A DNA stretch of 52,819 nucleotides from the NCBI GenBank assembly GCA_018712275.1, contig DVHI01000100.1, positions 1-52,819 on the forward strand. The letters run 5' to 3'. This DNA comes from Candidatus Coprenecus avistercoris. Its GTDB lineage: Bacteria > Bacteroidota > Bacteroidia > Bacteroidales > UBA932. Both the position numbers and the translations under genes were made by a program. The stretch's first letter is position 1, and each line of letters starts with the position of its first letter. This document shows, piece by piece, positions 7,906 through 17,616 of this stretch. The notes under the pieces were generated by a model. The model was not told the DNA's origin, ran no database searches, and saw nothing but the letters and a program-made list of their open reading frames with translations.

Positions 7906-9651
7906 TTACCAATTTTTCTCCTTCTCTTTAGATTTCTCCTTCAGGGCCTTGGCCTTCTTGACCTTATCCTGGGTCTGCTTTTCCTTGTCCTCTATGGCCT
8001 GGAGCATCTGCTGGGCGGCCTGAGGGGATATCTGCGGCTGATTCTGCTGCTGTTGCTGCTGATCCTGGTTCTGCTGATTCTGGTTCTGGTCCTGATTCTG
8101 ATCGTTCTGCTGATCGTTATTCTGGTTCTGGTCCTGATTCTGCTGGTTCTGATCCTGGTTCTGGTCCTGCTGCTGTTGCTGCTGATTCTGACTCTGCTGG
8201 TTCTGCTGCTGGTCCTTCAGCATCTTCTGGGCGTAGGCCAGGTTGGATTTGGTCTCGAAATTGTCCGGTTCCAGGCGGAGGGACTCCTTGAAGGCCTCCA
8301 CCGCCTCCTGGTATTTCTTCTGCTTGAGAGCCAAGTTGCCGCTGTTGTGGAAGTAGTCCGAAGCCCTGGAGGGCGACAGATTCTTCAGAGTATCGCCCAG
8401 GTCCTTGAAATACAGCTCCGCCTCGTTGTAGCTCTCAGCCTTGTAGAGGGCATTGCCCAGATTGTACTTGGCGGTGACCGAGGCCGAATCGGCGATCAGG
8501 GCCCGCTTGTAGTCTATCTCCGCCTCGCGGTACAGCCCCTTCTTGAAGTCCCGGTTGCCGGCGCGGACCTCCGAGCGGTCGCTCTGGGCCGAGAGCACGG
8601 CCGGTGAGAGCACCAGCAAGGCAGCCAGGACCGCGAGAGTCCTGCCGCTGCGGCCGAAAAGGCTCCTGCGGTTGCGGGTATCGGACATGAAGAACTCCAG
8701 GAGGAGGAATACGAGTGCTATTGCAAAAAAGTACATATACTGTTCGTCAAATTCTTCGAATACTACGGACTGGAACTCCTTGTCCTGGAGGGTGCGGATC
8801 TCGTCGATGACGGGATTGAGGCCGAACTCCGTGTTGCCCGCCCTTACGTAGAGGCCCTGTCCTGCGGAGGCGATGTCCCTGAGGGTCTGCTCGTCGAGAC
8901 GGGTGACGACGATATTGCCGTCCTTGTCCTTGAGGAGGCCGCCGTCCATCGGAATCGGCTTGCCCTCGGGAGAGCCTACTCCGATACAGAATACCCTCGC
9001 TCCCATATCCACGGCATCACGGGCAGCTGCCACGGGGTCGTCCTCGTGGTTCTCGCCGTCGGTTATCAGGATGATGGCCCGGCTGTGCTCGCTCTCCGAG
9101 GTGAATCCGCGGATGGCAGTCCTGATGGCCTCGCCCAGAGCGGTTCCCTGCACGGGCACGGACTCGGTGGTTATGGAGTTGAGGAAAATCTTGGCCGAGA
9201 CGTAGTCGGAAGTGATGGGCAGCTGGACGAATGACTCGCCTGCGAAGATAATCAGGCCGATACGGTCGCCCTGCAACTCGTCCACCAGCTTGGAGATGGC
9301 CAGCTTGGCCCGCTCCAGACGGTTGGGAGAGTAGTCCTCGGCCAGCATGGAGTTGGAGACGTCGAGCACGACCATGATCTCCGCTCCCTTGATCTGCCTT
9401 TCCTTGAGGGTGGCTCCTATCTGGGGTCTGGACATGCCGATGCAGAAGAACAGCAGGGCAATGGAAAGAAGGGTCAGTTTGGCCCATCCCTTGCGGCGGG
9501 GCACCTCGGGTGTAAGCCGCGCCACCAGTTCCGGATCGCCGAAACGGGCGATTCTCTTCCTTCTGAGCCGGCGCATAAGCCAGTATGCTATGAATATCAG
9601 GGGTATCAGCAGTATCAGCAGCAGATACCCGCCTTGTGCCAAATATATCAT
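7906..9651 (-). CDS. batB/batC: Fused BatB-BatC: VWA membrane protein joined to TPR protein
   Basis: A 581-residue protein joining two usually separate proteins. Residues 1-325 are BatB: two N-terminal membrane helices, a von Willebrand A domain with the metal site DVSNS (97-101) and ITDGEN, and a C-terminal membrane helix (FFAIALVFLLLEFFM). Residues from about 337 begin with a second signal-like hydrophobic stretch (TLAVLAALLVLSPAVLSAQ). TPR repeats then follow to about 475 (FKKGLYREAEIDYKRAL, AKYNLGNALYKAESYNEAE), as in BatC. A run of about 62 residues made almost only of Q, N and D (about 477-539) precedes a charged Lys-rich end. The retained BatC signal stretch supports a genuine fusion. 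The start overlaps the batA stop by 4 bases. Confidence 0.88.
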   Translation of the reverse strand: MIYLAQGGYLLLILLIPLIFIAYWLMRRLRRKRIARFGDPELVARLTPEVPRRKGWAKLTLLSIALLFFCIGMSRPQIGATLKERQIKGAEIMVVLDVSNSMLAEDYSPNRLERAKLAISKLVDELQGDRIGLIIFAGESFVQLPITSDYVSAKIFLNSITTESVPVQGTALGEAIRTAIRGFTSESEHSRAIILITDGENHEDDPVAAARDAVDMGARVFCIGVGSPEGKPIPMDGGLLKDKDGNIVVTRLDEQTLRDIASAGQGLYVRAGNTEFGLNPVIDEIRTLQDKEFQSVVFEEFDEQYMYFFAIALVFLLLEFFMSDTRNRRSLFGRSGRTLAVLAALLVLSPAVLSAQSDRSEVRAGNRDFKKGLYREAEIDYKRALIADSASVTAKYNLGNALYKAESYNEAELYFKDLGDTLKNLSPSRASDYFHNSGNLALKQKKYQEAVEAFKESLRLEPDNFETKSNLAYAQKMLKDQQQNQQSQNQQQQQQDQNQDQNQQNQDQNQNNDQQNDQNQDQNQNQQNQDQQQQQQNQPQISPQAAQQMLQAIEDKEKQTQDKVKKAKALKEKSKEKEKNW

Positions 9652-10643
9652 GCTATCCTCCTTGCTGCAAAAAGTCTCAAAATTATCTCAAGCAGGAATG
9701 CGGCCAGGGCCCAGATGGCGAAGCGGCCGAATTCCTCGGTATAGACGGGGAAGGAGTCGACGGTAATCTTGACCTTCTCCATCTCGTTGATCTCACCGTA
9801 GATCTGCAGGAGCTTGGTGTTGTCGGTAGCCCGGAAGTAGGACCCTCCGGTCTGCTCGGCTATCTGCTCCAGCAGTTTCTCGTCTATCTCCACGGGGATG
9901 TTCTGCACCTGCACTCCGAAAGGAGTCATCACGGGATAGGGAGCCGTACCCATCGCTCCCACTCCTATCGTATAGACGCGGATGCCGTAGGTCTTGGCTA
10001 TTTCCGCAGCAGTAAGAGGCGCTATCTCGCCGCGGTTGTTCACTCCGTCGGTAAGCAGGATCACCACGCGGCTCTTGGCCTGGGAGTCCTTGAGGCGGGC
10101 CACGGCATTGGCCAGGCCGTTGCCTATCGCGGTACCGTCATCTATCAGGCCGCACTCTATCTCCTTGATGAGGTTGATCAGGGTGGCGCGGTCGGTGGTC
10201 AGGGGCGACTGGGTGTAGCTCTCGCCGGCGAAGACCACCACTCCGATACGGTCCGAAGGCCGCTGGGAGATGAACTCTATGGCTATGTTCTTGGCCGCCT
10301 CTATACGGTCCGGGTTGAAGTCGCGGGCCAGCATACTGGTGGACACGTCCAGGGCCAGGACGATGTCGATGCCCTCGGTGTCGGTCCGGCTGACATTGGA
10401 CGAACTGCGGGGCCGGGCGATGGCCACTATCAGCAGCGCCACTGCTATCAGCCTCAGCACTGCCGGCAGGTGGCGGAGCACCCGGGCCGCTCCTGCACTT
10501 GCCGCAGAGAAAGGGACGGCAGTGGACATAGCCACGTAAGGACGGCGGCGGCGCACCTGCTTCCATACGTACCAGGCAGCCATCGGGACGAGCAGCAGTT
10601 CCAGCCACAGCACCCACGGATACTCAAAGAAAAGGTTATTCAT
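9648..10643 (-). CDS. batA: BatA: von Willebrand factor A membrane protein
   Basis: A 331-residue inner-membrane protein. Two membrane segments lie at about 10-27 and 60-77, then a VWA domain with the metal-binding DVSTS (99-103), a downstream Thr and LLTDGVNN, then a C-terminal helix (about 306-325). VWA domains of this type are proposed to bind partner proteins through Mg2+. It is paralogous to the BatB half of the next gene (shared GDRIG/SDRIG, FAGES and TD motifs). It overlaps its neighbours by 4 and 8 bases, so it is part of one transcript. Confidence 0.9.
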   Translation of the reverse strand: MNNLFFEYPWVLWLELLLVPMAAWYVWKQVRRRRPYVAMSTAVPFSAASAGAARVLRHLPAVLRLIAVALLIVAIARPRSSSNVSRTDTEGIDIVLALDVSTSMLARDFNPDRIEAAKNIAIEFISQRPSDRIGVVVFAGESYTQSPLTTDRATLINLIKEIECGLIDDGTAIGNGLANAVARLKDSQAKSRVVILLTDGVNNRGEIAPLTAAEIAKTYGIRVYTIGVGAMGTAPYPVMTPFGVQVQNIPVEIDEKLLEQIAEQTGGSYFRATDNTKLLQIYGEINEMEKVKITVDSFPVYTEEFGRFAIWALAAFLLEIILRLFAARRIA

Positions 10644-11700
10644 CGCCCTGCCCTCCTGTCATTCCGGTTTTGTCCCCGTTTCCGTCATTTCCTGTCCGTG
10701 AGCTGCCCTTTCCGTCTGCTCCGGCATTATTTCCGTTCTTCCCGGCTTTTTCCGCATCCGACTCCAGTTCCTGCATGAAAGTGTCGTTGACGAAGCGCAC
10801 GGCTGCAGGCACGGCATTCTCATTCTCGGACTCGGAGGCCGTGTACTTGGCGAACTTTACCAGGTCGGCCGTCCCGAAGAGGTCCTTGAGCGACTCATAG
10901 TCAGAGGGCTGTATATCCTTGACGGACAAGTCTGTAAGTATTTCGGCAGAAGTACGCTCGATAGTCTTGACACCGAAGCGTTTCTCGATGTAGACGCGGA
11001 GGGTGTCGGTAATCTCGGTATAGTACTGCTTCTGGTTGCCGGTCTGCCAGAGCTTCTCGCCCCGGATACGGTCCAGGTCGCGCAGAGCCACGATGTGGGG
11101 AGGGTCCTGCGGAGTGGGCTTGCCGAAGAGAGGACGGTTCTTCCGCCTGCGGACTATCAGCCGCCAGACGGCTATGATGGCGGCCACCAGGACAATGCCT
11201 CCGACCACCCACGGCAGCACCTCCGCGAAGGTCACCGGGTAGCGGAACTGCGGCCGGATGTCGTACATCTCGTAAGTCGTGGTGTCAATGGGAATGGTCG
11301 TAACTTCCAGAGGCACCTCCGGCAGACGGAGAGTGTCCACGGCATCCTCACCCCGATATACATACACCACCAGCGGGGGCAGGACATAGCTGCCGCTGTC
11401 AAATGAGGTGATGGTGGCGCGGGTCTGTACCCGGGAGAAGTCCCGGCCCCGGTCCACCGTATCTATCACGAAATCCCCTATCAGCTCGACTCCGGGCACC
11501 ACATAGCCGGACATCGAGTCTATCCTGACCGACATTCCGCGCGGCACCTGCATCTCGGACGTCCATTCGATCTGGTCACCGATCAGAATCGTATCCCGGG
11601 AGACCCCGGCCGAGACTATCTCCTGCGCCCCTGCCCTCAGGGCGGAAAGCAGCAGAAGGGCCGCAGCCGCCGTCATTATACTGATTATTCTGTTTCTCAT
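10636..11700 (-). CDS. Bat-operon membrane protein (DUF4381-like)
   Basis: A 354-residue protein found between DUF58 and batA in Bat operons. It has a signal peptide ending SALRAGAQ, a periplasmic beta-rich domain (about 26-165) and one membrane helix at about 170-187 (VLPWVVGGIVLVAAIIAVW). A cytoplasmic helical domain with LRDLDRIRGEKLW and YYTEITDTLRVYIEKRFG resembles DUF4381 proteins. The tail from about 315 is low complexity, rich in G, N, D, K and T. No enzyme motif is visible. Its role is inferred only from its position between moxR/DUF58 and the VWA genes. Confidence 0.7.
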   Translation of the reverse strand: MRNRIISIMTAAAALLLLSALRAGAQEIVSAGVSRDTILIGDQIEWTSEMQVPRGMSVRIDSMSGYVVPGVELIGDFVIDTVDRGRDFSRVQTRATITSFDSGSYVLPPLVVYVYRGEDAVDTLRLPEVPLEVTTIPIDTTTYEMYDIRPQFRYPVTFAEVLPWVVGGIVLVAAIIAVWRLIVRRRKNRPLFGKPTPQDPPHIVALRDLDRIRGEKLWQTGNQKQYYTEITDTLRVYIEKRFGVKTIERTSAEILTDLSVKDIQPSDYESLKDLFGTADLVKFAKYTASESENENAVPAAVRFVNDTFMQELESDAEKAGKNGNNAGADGKGSSRTGNDGNGDKTGMTGGQGDE

Positions 11701-11730
11701 ATTTTACATTGTCCTATAACATTCATTCCC

Positions 11731-12618
11731 CTATGCCCGCGTCTGGAACAGAGCCACCAGGCTCTTGACATAGTCCTGGTCGGTCCGGATGCTGACGGTG
11801 TCCACCTTGTACTTGCGCAGGGTCAGCAGAGTCTCCGCGTAGGCCTTCCTCGCCCACTCCCCGTAACTCTCGCGGACGGAGCGGCGGGAGGTATCCACGT
11901 AGACGATGCGGCCCGTCTCATTGTCCCTTACCGGGAGAAGGCCCACGTCTGGCAGGGTGCGGTCCCTCTCGTCGTAGATATTGATCACCGACAGGTCGTG
12001 CCGGTTCACCGCCACCTTCAGAGCGTCCTCGTAGCGGGGGCGGAAGGTCTGCGGGTCGATGTCCAGCATGTCGGAGAGCAGGAATGCCGTGCACTTCTTC
12101 TTCAGGGCGTTGGTCAGGAAGCGGAGGGCCTCCCCGATGTCCGTACCCTTCTCCTCCGGGCGGAACTCCAGTACCTCGCGGATGATCCTCAGCAGGTGGC
12201 TGCGGCCCTTCTTGGGAGGGATGAATTTCTCCACGCGGGTGCTGAAGAACAGGGCCCCGACCTTGTCGTTGTTGATGGATGCGGAGAATGACAGCACCGC
12301 CGCTATCTCGGCCGTGAGATCCTTCTTTGTCTTGGAAGAGGTTCCGAACCAGCCGGAGCCGCTGGCGTCGATGAGCAGCATGACGGTCAGCTCCCTCTCC
12401 TCCTCGAACACCTTTATATAAGGAGTCCCCGTACGGGCGGTCACGTTCCAGTCCATATTGCGCACATCGTCCCCTATCTGGTACTCGCGCACCTCGCTGA
12501 AGGCCATACCGCGGCCCTTGAAGGCCGAATGGTATTCCCCGGCGAAGATCTGGCTCGAGAGAGCCCGGGTCTTGATCTCGATCTTGCGTACTTTCTTCAA
12601 CAGGTCGTTGCTGTCCAT
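11731..12618 (-). CDS. DUF58 protein partnered with MoxR
   Basis: A 295-residue DUF58 protein. The diagnostic segment is GRGMAFSEVREYQIGDD followed by VRNMDWNVTARTG (about 36-68). A degenerate VWA fold follows (VMLLIDASGSG). No membrane helices are visible, unlike the longer DUF58 proteins. The gene always pairs with moxR, and here it starts 3 bases after the moxR stop. The MoxR ATPase is thought to remodel a VWA/DUF58 partner. The exact substrate is unknown. Confidence 0.88.
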   Translation of the reverse strand: MDSNDLLKKVRKIEIKTRALSSQIFAGEYHSAFKGRGMAFSEVREYQIGDDVRNMDWNVTARTGTPYIKVFEEERELTVMLLIDASGSGWFGTSSKTKKDLTAEIAAVLSFSASINNDKVGALFFSTRVEKFIPPKKGRSHLLRIIREVLEFRPEEKGTDIGEALRFLTNALKKKCTAFLLSDMLDIDPQTFRPRYEDALKVAVNRHDLSVINIYDERDRTLPDVGLLPVRDNETGRIVYVDTSRRSVRESYGEWARKAYAETLLTLRKYKVDTVSIRTDQDYVKSLVALFQTRA

Positions 12619-12621
12619 AGA

Positions 12622-13614
<993 letters not shown>

Positions 13615-13674
13615 ATCAAAATATTTGTATTTTTGTCATCGAAATTTTACAAAAATAGTCGATTTTCTCCAATA

Positions 13675-14553
13675 ATGAGGTTTTTCGCTTCAATATCTTA
13701 CAACGGCTCGGGGCTCTCCGGATGGCAGATTCAGGACAATGCTCCCAGCGTCCAGGATGAGATCCAGAAGGCAATGTCGGCCGCTCTGGGGGAGAAAATC
13801 ACTGTGGTGGGGGCCGGAAGGACGGATGCGGGTGTCCATGCCTCGGACTTCACAGCCCATTTCGACTCTGACAGCCGCTGTCTGACGGAAGGCCCCGCGC
13901 ACGTAATCTACAAAATAAATGCCATTCTGCCGAAAAACATCGTGCTCCGCGACATCGTCCGGGTCAGGGATGACGCCCACGCCCGCTTCGATGCCGACAG
14001 CCGCACCTACCGGTACTACATCCACGGGCGGAAGGACCCTTTCGTACAGGATTTTTCCTGGTACTGCAAGTATCCTCTGGACGTGGAGGCCATGAACCGG
14101 GGGGCTGAGCTGCTGCTGGGACAGCACGATTTCAGCTGCTTCGAGAAGACCGGGAGCGCGGCCACTTCGCCCCTTTGCGAGGTAACGGCCGCCGGGTGGA
14201 GCTGCTGGACTCCGGTCATAGCGCCGATGCCCGTGGTGCAGCCGCTGCCGTTTGCCGCACCTGCAGCCGGTGATGCTCCTGTATCCGGGACGGTGCCCGC
14301 AGAAGCCACGGCCGGAGCTCCGGATACCGCTCCATTGTACCTGGTATTTACCGTTACGGCCAACCGCTTCCTGCGCAACATGGTCCGGGCCATAGTCGGG
14401 ACCCTGGTCGAGGTGGGACGCGGACGGCACGAGCCGGAATGGGTCCTCGACGTGCTGGCCTCCCGCGACAGATGCCGGGCCGGACAGTCCGTACCGGGGC
14501 ATGCCCTCTTCCTGACCCGGGTGCACTACCCGGACGACGTTTTCCGATATTGA
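13675..14553 (+). CDS. truA: tRNA pseudouridine(38-40) synthase with an internal insertion
   Basis: A 292-residue TruA, which isomerises uridines 38-40 of the tRNA anticodon arm. The catalytic Asp lies in GAGRTDAGVHA (about residues 47-57). RFDADSRTYRYYI and the C-terminal NRFLRNMVRAIVGTL are typical. The ATG at 13675 (MRFFASISYNGSG) gives the family N-terminus. Unusual is a stretch of about 40 residues rich in Ala, Pro and Thr, at roughly 180-221 (about 14213-14335), between the strands CEVTAAGW and LYLVFTVTANRF. Ordinary bacterial TruA has only a short loop there. Both flanks are intact, so the enzyme is probably active. Confidence 0.93.
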   Translation: MRFFASISYNGSGLSGWQIQDNAPSVQDEIQKAMSAALGEKITVVGAGRTDAGVHASDFTAHFDSDSRCLTEGPAHVIYKINAILPKNIVLRDIVRVRDDAHARFDADSRTYRYYIHGRKDPFVQDFSWYCKYPLDVEAMNRGAELLLGQHDFSCFEKTGSAATSPLCEVTAAGWSCWTPVIAPMPVVQPLPFAAPAAGDAPVSGTVPAEATAGAPDTAPLYLVFTVTANRFLRNMVRAIVGTLVEVGRGRHEPEWVLDVLASRDRCRAGQSVPGHALFLTRVHYPDDVFRY

Positions 14554-14589
14554 TTTTACTAACACTAAGACATTTACACATTCAACACC

Positions 14590-15522
14590 ATGCTGACACT
14601 ACTCCAAGCCAACACCGCAGACCTCCTCATCCAGGAGGCAGCCGCCCCCGAAAAGATGTCCCTCATCAAGATGGCCGTCGCCGGAGGATGGCTGATGATC
14701 GTACTCCTGATCCTGTCCATCATAGCCATCTACATCCTCGGCAACCGTCTCTGGGCCATCCGCCAGGCAGGAAAGCTCGACCCTCACTTCATGGCCAACA
14801 TCCGCGAGCTTGTCAGGGCCGGAAAGACCTCCTCGGCCATCAGCCTCTGCCGTGAGAACTCCTCGCCCATCGCCCGCCTCATCGAGAAAGGGCTCGAGCG
14901 TCAGGGCAATCCCCTGCCCGACATCCAGGCCGCAGTCGAGAACGTAGCCAACATCGAGGTAGCCAAGCTCGAGAAAGGGCTTCCGATGCTCGCCACAGTG
15001 GCCGGAGGCGCCCCGATGATAGGATTCCTCGGTACCGTAATCGGTATGATCCAGGCCTTCTACAACATGGCCTCGGCCGGCAGCAACATCGACATCACAC
15101 TCCTCTCCGGAGGCATCTACACCGCCATGGTGACCACCGTGGGCGGTCTGTTCGTCGGCATCATCGCCTACTTCGGCTACAACTGGCTCACATCCCGCGT
15201 CAACGATATCGTATTCAAGATGGAGAGCGAGACCATCTCGCTGATGGACATGCTTGCCCAGGCTGACTCTCAGCCGGAGCACTCCGGCGAAACCGCATCC
15301 CACAGACCGGCCAGGCGCAGCACTGCGGGCACTGCCAGGACAGCAGCGACCGGCACCGCCAGGACAGCAGCCCCCAAGCCGGCCGGACGCAGCAGCCGCA
15401 CTTCAGGCACAGGTACCCGGGATACAGCCTCTTCTGCTGCCACTCCTGCCGCTTCTGATGCTTCTGCCGCTTCCGACGCGGACGGCAGCTCCGAAACATT
15501 TACCATAGACAAAGACATTTAA
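14590..15522 (+). CDS. exbB: ExbB/TolQ/MotA-family proton channel subunit
   Basis: A 310-residue inner-membrane protein with three membrane helices at about 32-55, 135-160 and 175-205. The MotA/ExbB core segments are visible (ARLIEKGLERQG, LPMLATVAGGAPMIGFLGTVIGMI, GGIYTAMVTTVGGLFVGI). It forms the pentameric channel that uses the proton gradient to energise TonB. The tail of about 80 residues (from about 230) is low complexity, rich in Ala, Thr, Arg and Ser, and is not part of the fold. exbD starts 2 bases after the stop. The genes are probably cotranscribed with tonB. Confidence 0.9.
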   Translation: MLTLLQANTADLLIQEAAAPEKMSLIKMAVAGGWLMIVLLILSIIAIYILGNRLWAIRQAGKLDPHFMANIRELVRAGKTSSAISLCRENSSPIARLIEKGLERQGNPLPDIQAAVENVANIEVAKLEKGLPMLATVAGGAPMIGFLGTVIGMIQAFYNMASAGSNIDITLLSGGIYTAMVTTVGGLFVGIIAYFGYNWLTSRVNDIVFKMESETISLMDMLAQADSQPEHSGETASHRPARRSTAGTARTAATGTARTAAPKPAGRSSRTSGTGTRDTASSAATPAASDASAASDADGSSETFTIDKDI

Positions 15523-15524
15523 CG

Positions 15525-15938
15525 ATGGCCATCAAACGCAGAACCAAGGTCGAGCCGGCATTCTCGATGTCCTCCATGACGGACATCGTGTTCCTGCTGC
15601 TGATATTCTTCCTGGTGACCTCGACCCTGATCAACCCCAACGCCCTCAGGCTCCTGCTGCCCAAGAGCACCAACCAGATCTCCGCCAAGGCCACCGTCAG
15701 CGTATCCATCAAGCACTACCCCGAGCTCGGGACCTACACCTACCACATCAACGGAGATCCCCAGGCAGTACCCTTCGCAGACATAGAACCGGCCCTCCAG
15801 CTCCTGCTGCGGGACTCCGACGACCCCACCTTCTCTATCTACGCCGACCGTACAGTGCCGATAGAAGAAGTAGTAAACCTCATGAACATTGCCAAGCGCA
15901 ATCAGTACAAGGTCATACTGGCCACGGCACCGGAATAG
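15525..15938 (+). CDS. exbD: ExbD/TolR-family biopolymer transport protein
   Basis: A 137-residue protein with a short cytoplasmic N-terminus and one membrane helix (SMTDIVFLLLIFFLVTS) holding the conserved proton-carrying Asp. A periplasmic domain ends in VVNLMNIAKRNQYKVILAT. It sits inside the ExbB pentamer. It starts 2 bases after exbB. The 90-base gap before tonB contains no clear promoter or terminator. Confidence 0.92.
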   Translation: MAIKRRTKVEPAFSMSSMTDIVFLLLIFFLVTSTLINPNALRLLLPKSTNQISAKATVSVSIKHYPELGTYTYHINGDPQAVPFADIEPALQLLLRDSDDPTFSIYADRTVPIEEVVNLMNIAKRNQYKVILATAPE

Positions 15939-16028
15939 CGAGGTGAGCATTTGCCGCGCCCGGCCGTCCACTGAAAGCCTGACACTCCACCACGCCCGAC
16001 ACATATCAGCCGATACAGAACCGACACA

Positions 16029-16784
16029 ATGAACAACCGTAAAGCCACATACGCAGGTATCCTGCTCACAGTAGCAGTCCACGCCATACTGCTGATGTTC
16101 GGATTCCGATCCCAACTGCAGAAGATGGATGTGCCGCCGTCTGTCCAGGGTATGCTCATAGAATTCCCGCCCGAGGAAGAGTCCGTACCCATCCGGACAG
16201 CCGTGGGAGTGGAGCCGCGTGCCGAAGAGGCCGACCCTGTCGAGGAAGTTCGTCTCGTACAGAAAGCCGAGGCGCCTGTAGCCGCCGATGTGGCCGAGAA
16301 TACCGGTGTTGAGACCACCGTCGGGAACGAAGGCGACGTTGAGGTGCCCGAGCCGCCCGCCGAGAAACCCATCGACCGCCGCGCCCTCTTCTCCAGCCGC
16401 CGGTCCAACCGCACCGATACCGCAGCAGTCCAGGTTGCCTCCGAAATCTCTGACCGCCTCACCGCCGGCCATCCCCAGGGCAACACCGAAGAGGGTTCTC
16501 CCGACGGCCGCCCGACCGCCCGCCTCGAAGGCCGTACCGTCATGGGCAACCTGCCCCTCCCCGAGTACTCCGTCCAGAACGCCGGCACAGTAGTCGTCCG
16601 CATCATGGTCGACCAGTACGGCACCGTCACCAGCGCCGTCCCCGGAGCCCGCGGCACCACCGTCCAGGACGCCACCCTCTGGGAAGCCGCCAAAAAAGCC
16701 GCCCTCAAAGCCAAGTTCAACGTCTCCGCCTCCGCACCCGCCGTCCAGGAAGGCACGATCACATACGTATTCACCTTGCGGTAA
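16029..16784 (+). CDS. tonB: TonB-family energy transducer
   Basis: A 251-residue protein with one N-terminal membrane helix (YAGILLTVAVHAILLMFGF). A periplasmic linker rich in Glu, Pro and Val (about 45-130) follows, then a C-terminal TonB-like fold (about 165-251) with GTVVVRIMVDQYGTV and LWEAAKKAALKAKF. It would couple ExbBD to outer-membrane receptors. The linker is acidic rather than the classic Pro-Lys repeat, which is common in this phylum. It lies downstream of exbB and exbD in the same direction. Confidence 0.85.
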   Translation: MNNRKATYAGILLTVAVHAILLMFGFRSQLQKMDVPPSVQGMLIEFPPEEESVPIRTAVGVEPRAEEADPVEEVRLVQKAEAPVAADVAENTGVETTVGNEGDVEVPEPPAEKPIDRRALFSSRRSNRTDTAAVQVASEISDRLTAGHPQGNTEEGSPDGRPTARLEGRTVMGNLPLPEYSVQNAGTVVVRIMVDQYGTVTSAVPGARGTTVQDATLWEAAKKAALKAKFNVSASAPAVQEGTITYVFTLR

Positions 16785-16837
16785 GCACGCTGCGATACCC
16801 GCCTGTGTCCGTGCCTCCGTTTTACCCCACTGCATCC

Positions 16838-17009
16838 CACCTTCCGAAGGTGAGACACTTTCCCGCATTTTCCGCTCACCTTCCGAAAATGAGTAAACGC
16901 AGTACCGCCTCCAGAGCACCATACTGCCGCGTTCCACCTCCCAGCAGACCTTTCCCACCTTCCGAAGGTGAGGCACTTTCCCGCATTTTCCGCACACCTT
17001 CCGAAGGTG
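16838..17009. repeat. Four TTCCGAA-centred palindromes (two pairs)
   Basis: CACCTTCCGAAGGTG occurs at 16838-16852, 16956-16970 and 16995-17009. A degenerate copy (16875-16893) keeps CTCA and TGAG as outer arms. Centres are 39 bp apart within each pair. The pairs themselves are near-identical 50-base direct repeats offset by 118 bp, sharing the spacer GACACTTTCCCGCATTTTCC with one or two changes. They fill most of the 324-base gap between tonB and aroK. No open frame of note was found here. Confidence 0.85.
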
Positions 17010-17028
17010 CGTAACTCCACAGCCATTT

Positions 17029-17070
17029 CATACCTCTTTCGAAGGCAGGATAGCATGCGAAAGAGATATG
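17029..17070. terminator. Long hairpin between convergent tonB and aroK
   Basis: Arms of 13 bases (17029-17041 and 17058-17070) pair with one C-A mismatch and enclose a 16-base loop. Neither strand has a T-run after it, so this is a candidate transcript end or stabilising hairpin rather than a textbook intrinsic terminator. Confidence 0.4.
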
Positions 17071-17108
17071 GCACAGCCAGGAAACATTTCTTACCGGATA
17101 CGGGATGT

Positions 17109-17606
17109 TCAGACGGTAGTGCGGGCCAGCGCCTCATAGAGCGGTTCGCGCTCGCGGTAGAGGCGGTCGATGACGTCGCGCAGGGGGGTGTCGCCGCGGT
17201 TCTCGAGGAGGGTGCGGCCGCCGGTGTCTTTCGACAGGCGGTTGAAGATGGTGTCGATGTCGGTCTTGACGTAGACGCAGTAGGTGAAGCGGGAGATGAG
17301 GTCGCGGCAGCCGGGGGTGGTGACAATGCCGCCTCCGAGGGAGAGGACGAGGGTGCAGCGGTGCATGTCCTCGAGGGTTTCAGGGTGCTCCGAGATGTGC
17401 TCTTCGAGGATGTCCTCCAGGCACTCCTCCTCTATCTTGCGGAAGCCGGGTTCTCCGACGGCGGCGAATATCCCGGAGACCGTCTTGCCCTCGCGCTCCT
17501 CGATGTAGGCGTCGGTGTCAATCATCGGGGCGCCGACCTTTGCGGAAAGTTCACGGGCCATGGTCGTCTTGCCCGCTGCCATAAAACCTATAAGGGAAAT
17601 AATCAT
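17109..17606 (-). CDS. aroK: Shikimate kinase
   Basis: A 165-residue kinase that phosphorylates shikimate at O3, in the pathway to aromatic amino acids. The P-loop is GFMAAGKTT (residues 7-15). DTDAYIEER, a GFRKIEE segment and LSLGGGIV bind shikimate, and the lid arginine lies in GGRTLL. The length is normal. Its ATG is 10 bases from the parC stop, so it is probably transcribed with parC. aroE lies separately at 29.7 kb. Confidence 0.95.
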   Translation of the reverse strand: MIISLIGFMAAGKTTMARELSAKVGAPMIDTDAYIEEREGKTVSGIFAAVGEPGFRKIEEECLEDILEEHISEHPETLEDMHRCTLVLSLGGGIVTTPGCRDLISRFTYCVYVKTDIDTIFNRLSKDTGGRTLLENRGDTPLRDVIDRLYREREPLYEALARTTV

Positions 17607-17616
17607 CGCTGTCTAC

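Noticed and set aside
7618-8607. A Leu/Val-rich membrane-protein-like frame opposite batB-batC
   Set aside because: It is the reverse-strand reading of the Q/N/D-rich linker of the BatC half; codon bias and homology support only the minus-strand gene.
15519-17326. Two long minus-strand frames (492 and 474 codons) across exbD-tonB
   Set aside because: They run through the palindromic repeats and the intergenic region and oppose exbD and tonB, which have clear family motifs.
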